DNA from: Rhyzopertha dominica
Lineage: Eukaryota; Arthropoda; Insecta; Coleoptera; Bostrichidae
DNA: 64,000 nucleotides
Assembly: GCA_025024175.1 (NCBI GenBank)
Contig: QCXZ01000003.1
Span: 17,504,392 to 17,568,391 of the forward strand
Reading direction: 5' to 3'
Positions 58,691 to 64,000 of the stretch are shown here, in pieces. Under the pieces are notes generated by a model. It saw only the letters and a list, made by a program, of their open reading frames with translations. It did no database searches and was not told where the DNA came from. The position numbers and the translations under genes were made by a program. Positions within the stretch are counted from its first letter, which is position 1. Each line of letters starts with the position of its first letter.

Positions 58691-60853
58691 GTGTTATTCA
58701 CGTTGTACTCTTTTTGGTTGTTATGTTGGCCGCAATTATATTTCCATTTATTGCCTCTGTTGTTACTTTAAAGTTATGTGTATTCCTTTTCCCTAGGAAT
58801 TCGTTTAAGTGCCATTTAGTGTTTTGTTGTTGCTACTCCTTCCGGCATATGCGTTTCCTGTATGCATGCTATTTCGTTTCTTTCGTTCCAGAAGTAGCCA
58901 TTTTGACTCCATTTTCTGCATTTTCCTAGGCCGTTCTTGCGTGATGCCGTCGGTGCTTTGAATTATCTCGTATGTATTTATTTCGTTTATTTGCTCGAGC
59001 TCCAGGTGGGGTAAAGGTGTTATGCGAGATGTTTCTTGTCTGTGTTCAATACTTCTTTCTGTGTCGAGAGTCCATTACTGCTGTCCTGATTATCTGTGAC
59101 TGGTTTCCGTATATTATTTCGCCCTGTCATAATAGTTTATTACTCCTCCTTGAAGTCTGTATACAATCATTACCTATTTGTTCCCCAGTATTTTCTTCCT
59201 CTTCGTATTCGACCGCTTGGAACGTTATTGTTTCCCCTTGTTTCATGTGGACTATTATTTTTCTGTATAGCATTTCTGCTGCTGCCGCTATGATTTCTTT
59301 TGCGTCTCAGAATCCATCCTCTTGACTATCGTTTAGGAGTGCTAGAGTTCTGTTGGCTCTTTCTGTTGAGTTATATTTTGGTTGTAACTCTAACAGCTTT
59401 TCCAAGCTTCTTCCGAATATCCAAATGTTTTGTCTAATGTAGATATCAGCCTTTCTTCTTATTTCTCTTGTGAGCTTATTATGTTCTTTTTAGGTAATTG
59501 TCTCGCCTTATATTTGGTGGTGCTTAGAAGGCAGTTTCCGTCTCCTGGTATTTTCTATACCATGATTGTCTAGTTTCTTGTAAGCACAGTTTCGACCATT
59601 TCCTTTTCCCTGTATACTTATAGGTATCTAATTGTCCCATTTTGTAGATTTGTTTTTACTGTAAGAACGTCTAAAAAGACCAAAGCTGTTATTATTGTTT
59701 TGTTGGATAGCTGATTATTCTACTTGCGGCATCTAAGTTTATTATTATTATTTCTTTTTAAGATTATGCTGATGTTCTATGATCGCACATAAAGCAGGTC
59801 GGGGTACCACTGTTTCACCTATTTCTAGACGTACTGGTTTTACTGCGTTTTTTTTTGTGTAGTTTTAATTTGTAGTGTAGTGCGCCTATCTGCTTTTAAT
59901 GGCTATTTCACATGCATTTTCAGAGCCTGCCCTTTGTCTATTTTCAAGGTCTGGCCATCTGGGGTGCTTTACGGTCCATGTTTGTTTTCCTGTTATGACT
60001 GTTTCAGCTCTAAATACGTTCGTTTTAGCGTTATATCCCACAAATGCCGATCTTGGTTATATCGGAAAAGAAATAATACAGATTGTTGTGAATTATGCAC
60101 ATGCAACATGCGTAGTAATTATTATGTTAGTCAATTGTATTTCTGCTGCCTTATCTTATTTTAGTTCCTGTTGCATTCGGTGTGTCCGCATAGCTGTTCC
60201 CTTGTGTGGTCCAGGTATACTCCTGTATATAAGCACTCAGGTACAGTTGCAAGCAACAATCTAGGAGACTCATTCTACGAACAGCCGATTACCGCTGACA
60301 ATGGTTTACAAGTATTACCTGAAGCTGTCGTAAATAACAGACGGGTTCGGCACATTCCACTGTTTTGCAGCGGAGTGGACCATATCCAAAAATTGTGTTT
60401 AGGCTTTTTTAGAATTCTTTTTTCCGTACACATAAATCAATGAGTATTATTTGGTATTATTATTTGAACTACAGATATTTCTCATTTAATAGCTTTTAAT
60501 GTATGACTAAATCGTATTCTTGCCTAATTTAATGAGTAGTATCTATTTTTATAACCATGAATGGTAAACATTCNAATTTCAATGCGGCAGCCCATCATAC
60601 TTTCTAATTTTTGATCGCGGCGTGCAATCGTCCTCTGCCCTGTTTCTTCACAGGTTAAAATTCTCTTTTAATTCGGAGGGTCATAAACGTAGTTTCTACC
60701 AGTATATTTTTTTGGGAATAAGAAGAAATCGGAACTAATCTACTCCTACTATAAACGGTATTGAAAGCATATGTTTACATATATTTTAAAGTTTTACATC
60801 ATATAAGCGCACCAAGTGCAACATTTTTTACTTATTCAGTCATACCTACATAG
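58691..60853. other. FAS-2 intron, unresolved
   Basis: Probably includes 5' parts of the LINE on the minus strand (for example AKEIIAAAAEMLYRK at about 59300), but no clear domain. A plus-strand frame at 60171-60443 has no recognised function. Confidence 0.35.
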
Positions 60854-60894
60854 ATGCTTACATTTAGCCCCTTATTAAGAGGCGTTTGTGACAT

Positions 60895-61115
60895 ACATTT
60901 CGTAGGGCAACTGGTCAAACATCATTCTGATATGAATGCGGAAGTGTTTGAAAATTGGTTCAAAAACATTTTATTGTCCAAATTGCCACCAAACAGCGTC
61001 ATAGTAATGGGCGACGCTAGTTACGATTCGGAGCAACTGGATAAAATTCCAAATAAAACAACTAATAAGGCAACCATTCAAGACTTTAAGATAAGAAGGT
61101 TTATATTTCGAAGAG
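60895..61115 (+). pseudogene. DDE transposase fragment (Tc1/IS630-like)
   Basis: HSDMNAEVFENWFKNILL, LPPNSVIVMGDASYDSEQLD and KIPNKTTNKATIQDF match the middle of DDE_3-type transposases, where NSVIV-DNASYH is usual. Here the catalytic Asp and the following residues are altered (MGDASYDS), so the fragment is inactive. Upstream and downstream domains are absent. Confidence 0.75.
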
Positions 61116-61129
61116 GACTACACAAAAAC

Positions 61130-61403
61130 GTTTTAACAAAGCAGTTCCTTTGAACCGCCGGTACTGTGTTATGTGAACGCAAAACTCATTGCAAAGTGAT
61201 GCTAATACTTGTCTTGAAATTTTTTTGTAATATTTTTTCTACAGATATTTCTGTTATTATGTTGGTGGACCTTTAACGACAAGTTTTCAATAATGAAATT
61301 CTCCATCTTCTTTAGTGGTAGATTTAATTTTTGATTGGCATAATTTTGGCGTAAGCTTGTTTGGCGGTCACTTTAGCATGAATGTTTTGCTAGTTACTAG
61401 TTA
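61130..61403. repeat. Left arm of a 270-330 bp inverted repeat pair
   Basis: Imperfect reverse complement of 62949-63286, which has an extra block of about 60 bases in its middle. Shared blocks include GTTTTAACAAAGCAGTT and GCGGTCACTTTAGCATGAAT. It begins right after the DDE fragment and may be the 3' non-coding part of that element. Confidence 0.8.
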
Positions 61404-61611
61404 GATATATAGTTTGTATACTTTTTCTTAGAGAAGGCAATGTTTTTCACTAAATTGCCAGCAAAACAACTTTACAAGTTTCTCACATTATTCAAAAAAT
61501 CAAGTAAAACGTCTGTAAAAGGCAAAACGTTGCAACGACACGAATAAGTTAACGCTTTTTAATTTTTTAAACCTGTTCTAATTCTAATCAATTTCATGTG
61601 TTCTTTTTGCA

Positions 61612-62583
61612 TCGGCTGTTCTTGTTAATAGTTTAGATAAAGGTGTATTAAATGGGAAAAGAAAGGCACGTTTATTAATATTATTAAATTCATTACGTGA
61701 AAATTCTTTACACACTTCTATAAATTTTAGTTATGAAACAGAAGTTAATAATCAAATTTCCTTTTTAGATTTATTAATTTCACGTAATGAATTTTCTTCT
61801 TACCTTTCTTTTCAAATTTTTAGAAAATCTACTTGTACAGACAATGTCATTTCTTATTTTTCTTTACACCCTTATGCACACAAAATGGCTGTTTTTCATT
61901 CAACTTTTAATCGACTTTTTAAATAACCTCTGTCATTAAATGCTTTCGAAAAAGAATTGGGTGTAATACTCCAAATTGCTTTCAATAACAATTTTCCTAA
62001 TTATTTAATAGAAAAACTTTATTTTAAGTATTTGACAAAATTTAAATTTTCTTTCTGTACCACTTATATGGATGAAAAAGTTAAGGTTTGGTTTTCTCTT
62101 AAGTTTGCTGGTCAAGTCTCAGTTAGCCTATCTAAATTATTATCTTCTAATGGAATAAATATTGCTTTTTCTACCGCAGACAGTGTGTTTTCCCGTTTTG
62201 TCCGTAATAAAGACTAAATTTCAGTTTTAAATAATTAAGCCGTTTATAGTTTTTCATGTAATGATTGCAATTCAGTTTATATTGGACAAACCGGAAGATC
62301 CTTTTTAACTAGAGGTAAAGAAAATTTGAAACAATCTGAAAAGTATGAAAATACAGATATTGTTACAACAAATTCTTCGTTAGCCAACCATTTATTAGTA
62401 AATTAACACACTGCCACGCTAGACAATCTAAATTCATTACATTTGTGTAGTAAATCATCTAAATTAAATTATTTGGAAATTTTAGAGATTTATAAAATTA
62501 TTAACGAACAAAATTTTAATATTCTAAATGATTTTTGTAGTTTCAATTGTCCTATTCTAAATTCTTTGTTTGATCTAAATTAA
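61612..62583 (+). pseudogene. Penelope-like element, decayed, with GIY-YIG
   Basis: A PLE in FAS-2's intron, starting after the RT catalytic motif: NNQISFLDLLISRN, FQIFRKSTCTDNVISYFSLH, a connector, then the GIY-YIG domain (SFSCNDCNSVYIGQTGRSF) and CPILNSLFDLN at the end. Stops at 61923 and 62215 and in the GIY-YIG part break the frame. The tail with a hammerhead-like motif follows at 62694-62736. Confidence 0.87.
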
Positions 62584-62693
62584 TGTTTCGTTTGAGTTAC
62601 TGGCATGTGGGTTGCTTTTCAGTTTGTAGTCAAGTTTGCTTGTTTCTGATTTTTGACTTTGTCAAACTGTTAGTTTCCTTTCATAAATAATTT

Positions 62694-62736
62694 TTGTACT
62701 GACGATGGCTAACATGTAGCCGAAAGCGCTTTACAA
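62694..62736 (+). ncRNA. Hammerhead ribozyme-like motif, best preserved
   Basis: Stem I TTGTA (62694-62698) pairs with TACAA (62732-62736). Between them: CTGACGA, an extra T, GGCT/AGCC hairpin with a seven-base loop, GAA, the six-base palindrome AGCGCT, and T as the base before predicted cleavage. This is the order of a hammerhead core, and a palindromic stem III is what dimeric PLE hammerheads use. The extra T between CTGACGA and stem II is not standard. Activity is unproven. Confidence 0.65.
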
Positions 62737-62948
62737 TTGTAAAAATAAAGTGGATGTTCACTTTAAGAATTATTTTCTTTAGAAGAATTAATTAATAACT
62801 CTACTTAGAGCAGATGTATCAGTTTTCAATTTTTAATGACCATTTTGGTTTAGGTTTGCGTAGGCTAGATGATCGAGTGTCAGAACATGGTGTTAAATAT
62901 ATGGAAATTCAGGAAAAACGGATCTTTATATTTAAGAAATAAATGGTT

Positions 62949-63286
62949 CTTAGTTACTAGTTATTAACAAAACATTCATGCTAAAGTGACCGCAAAACAA
63001 GCTTACGGCAAAATTATGTCAACCAAAAATATAAATGTAACACTAAAGAAGGTAAAGAATTTCATTATTGGAAACTTATCGCTAAAGTTCCACCAACATT
63101 ATAACAGAAATAACTGCAGCAAAAAGATTACAAAACTGATATTTTATTCCTACATTGTTTAAATAGTGAAATGTGTGGGTTTTGATATTCAAGACAAATA
63201 TTAGCCATCACTTTCCTCAGTTTACAATGAGTTTTGCGTTCACATATCACGGTACCGGTGCCTCAAAGAAACTGCTTTGTTAAAAC
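62949..63286. repeat. Right arm of the inverted repeat pair
   Basis: See 61130-61403; reads in the opposite direction, ending GCTTTGTTAAAAC. Confidence 0.8.
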
Positions 63287-63601
63287 TTTACCTATGATTA
63301 CCTATCATAAATCATCTGGTAGACCAGTGACCTGATTGTTCCTTCTTCTCTGTCTAGGGAAACTACTCTACCGCTCTTACCGGGAGAAGGCGTAATGCCG
63401 TTTATAGGCTCTGTAACGAATTGGTTAACGCCATCTACCGTTGCCCAATTCGTGTGCCAAAGCTAGGCGTTTCTTCAATTAAGCCTTTGAGTGCACGTGG
63501 GTTCTCTCCTAATGTATCCAACCCTTTATTGCATGCATCGAAATAAAATAGAATTTTCAGGTCAGTACTCGTACGTCTGTTGCATAAAAATGAATTTTCA
63601 G

Positions 63602-63805
63602 GGTCTTAAAGAGTCCAGCAATGGACAAAATTGCGCATTTTCTAAGGATCAACGGTGTGGTTACAAACGTAGACACGGCTTGCAGCAGTTCGACGTACGC
63701 CATAGTAGAGGCATATACGGCACTAAAATCTGAAAAATGTGATTACGCAATTGTTACATCCTGCAGTGGAATAGCCAATCCATTCGAGACACTTCAATTT
63801 GCAAA
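63602..63805 (+). CDS. FAS-2 exon 4: ketosynthase active-site exon
   Basis: A 204-nt exon after ATTTTCAG, ending GCA AA before GTAAGT. It encodes VLKSPAMDKIAHFLRINGVV, NVDTACSSSTYAIVEAYTAL and CSGIANPFETLQFAK. DTACSSS holds the nucleophilic cysteine of the ketosynthase. The usual NRxSY before it is replaced by DKIAHF, and other usually constant positions differ. It joins the previous exon (LGTG-VLKS) in frame with no residues missing, so the 7.5-kb intron between contains only repeats. The rest of FAS-2 lies beyond the right edge. Confidence 0.94.
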
Positions 63806-64000
63806 GTAAGTATCAAGGATAGCAAATAAAATTTCTTACTACTTCTACAAATTAATGTGAAGCCCGCCTAAAAAAAGGAAACTAAAATCCTCATCCAAAA
63901 CAACAAATTCGGGAATTTGGCGAGATGCACGATTTCTAGGCAATTTAACAAAGTGTTCGAATACATAGTGTGGTGTTCTACATGCACATATTTTCATCGC
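63806..64000. other. FAS-2 intron start
   Basis: Begins GTAAGTATC; nothing else recognised before the window ends. Confidence 0.6.

Noticed and set aside
56580..60264. Many plus-strand hydrophobic frames that look like membrane proteins
   Set aside because: They are the complement of a decayed minus-strand LINE; reading A-rich coding DNA on the wrong strand gives Phe/Leu-rich frames.
60171..60443. A missing FAS-2 exon
   Set aside because: FAS-2 exons at 56107 and 63602 join in frame with no residues missing, and this segment does not match FAS.

Overview
The window looks like nuclear DNA of an arthropod, most probably an insect. It is AT-rich, the real genes are split by spliceosomal introns (GT...AG, with phases that fit across exons), and the introns are full of eukaryotic transposable elements. 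I cannot name the species from the sequence alone.

Two animal type I fatty acid synthase (FAS) genes lie in tandem on the + strand. FAS-1 enters from the left and ends at 28030. Its visible exons, in order, are ketoreductase (3179-3332), KR-ACP linker (8057-8258), acyl carrier protein (24430-24580) and thioesterase (24634-24937, 27344-28030). A polyadenylation signal follows at 28070. FAS-2 begins with an ATG at 54270 and runs off the right edge. Only its N-terminal ketosynthase is inside: 54270-54312, 55681-55851, 55903-56107 and 63602-63805, the last carrying the DTACSSS active-site cysteine. All exon phases join without a break.

Nearly everything else is mobile DNA. 1-2300: 3' part of a Ty3/Gypsy element. 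3575-5241: a hAT-type element with a second hAT-type element nested inside it, each with a perfect 8-bp target duplication. 8450-15842: a recent LTR retrotransposon with 2.2-kb LTRs full of tandem repeats, an intact gag, a gag-pol junction of UGA CUA G type, and deletions that remove the RT palm and the integrase core. 16964-17063: a 100-N gap; the 6.3 kb on each side of it are the same sequence, so 17064-23394 is very probably a false assembly duplication. 25090-26946, 41552-43690, 48190-48625 and 56560-58690: decayed LINEs. 33406-38377: a nearly complete Mag-like Gypsy element inserted into a Penelope-like element (PLE). 47350-48120: a decayed hAT/ZMYM-type transposase. 60895-61115: a DDE transposase fragment.

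The unifying theme is a set of Penelope-like elements with GIY-YIG endonucleases (15843-16963 = 22292-23912, 32641-33400 plus 38383-38985, 39420-39850, 52026-53885, 61612-62760). Some are head-to-head inverted dimers. Their 3' tails repeatedly carry a hammerhead-ribozyme-like core: YUGANRA, then a short hairpin, then GAA followed by a palindrome and a non-G base. The best example, at 62694-62736, has a paired stem I as well. Two tandem tRNA-Thr(AGT)-like sequences with pol III terminators lie at 51214 and 51566.
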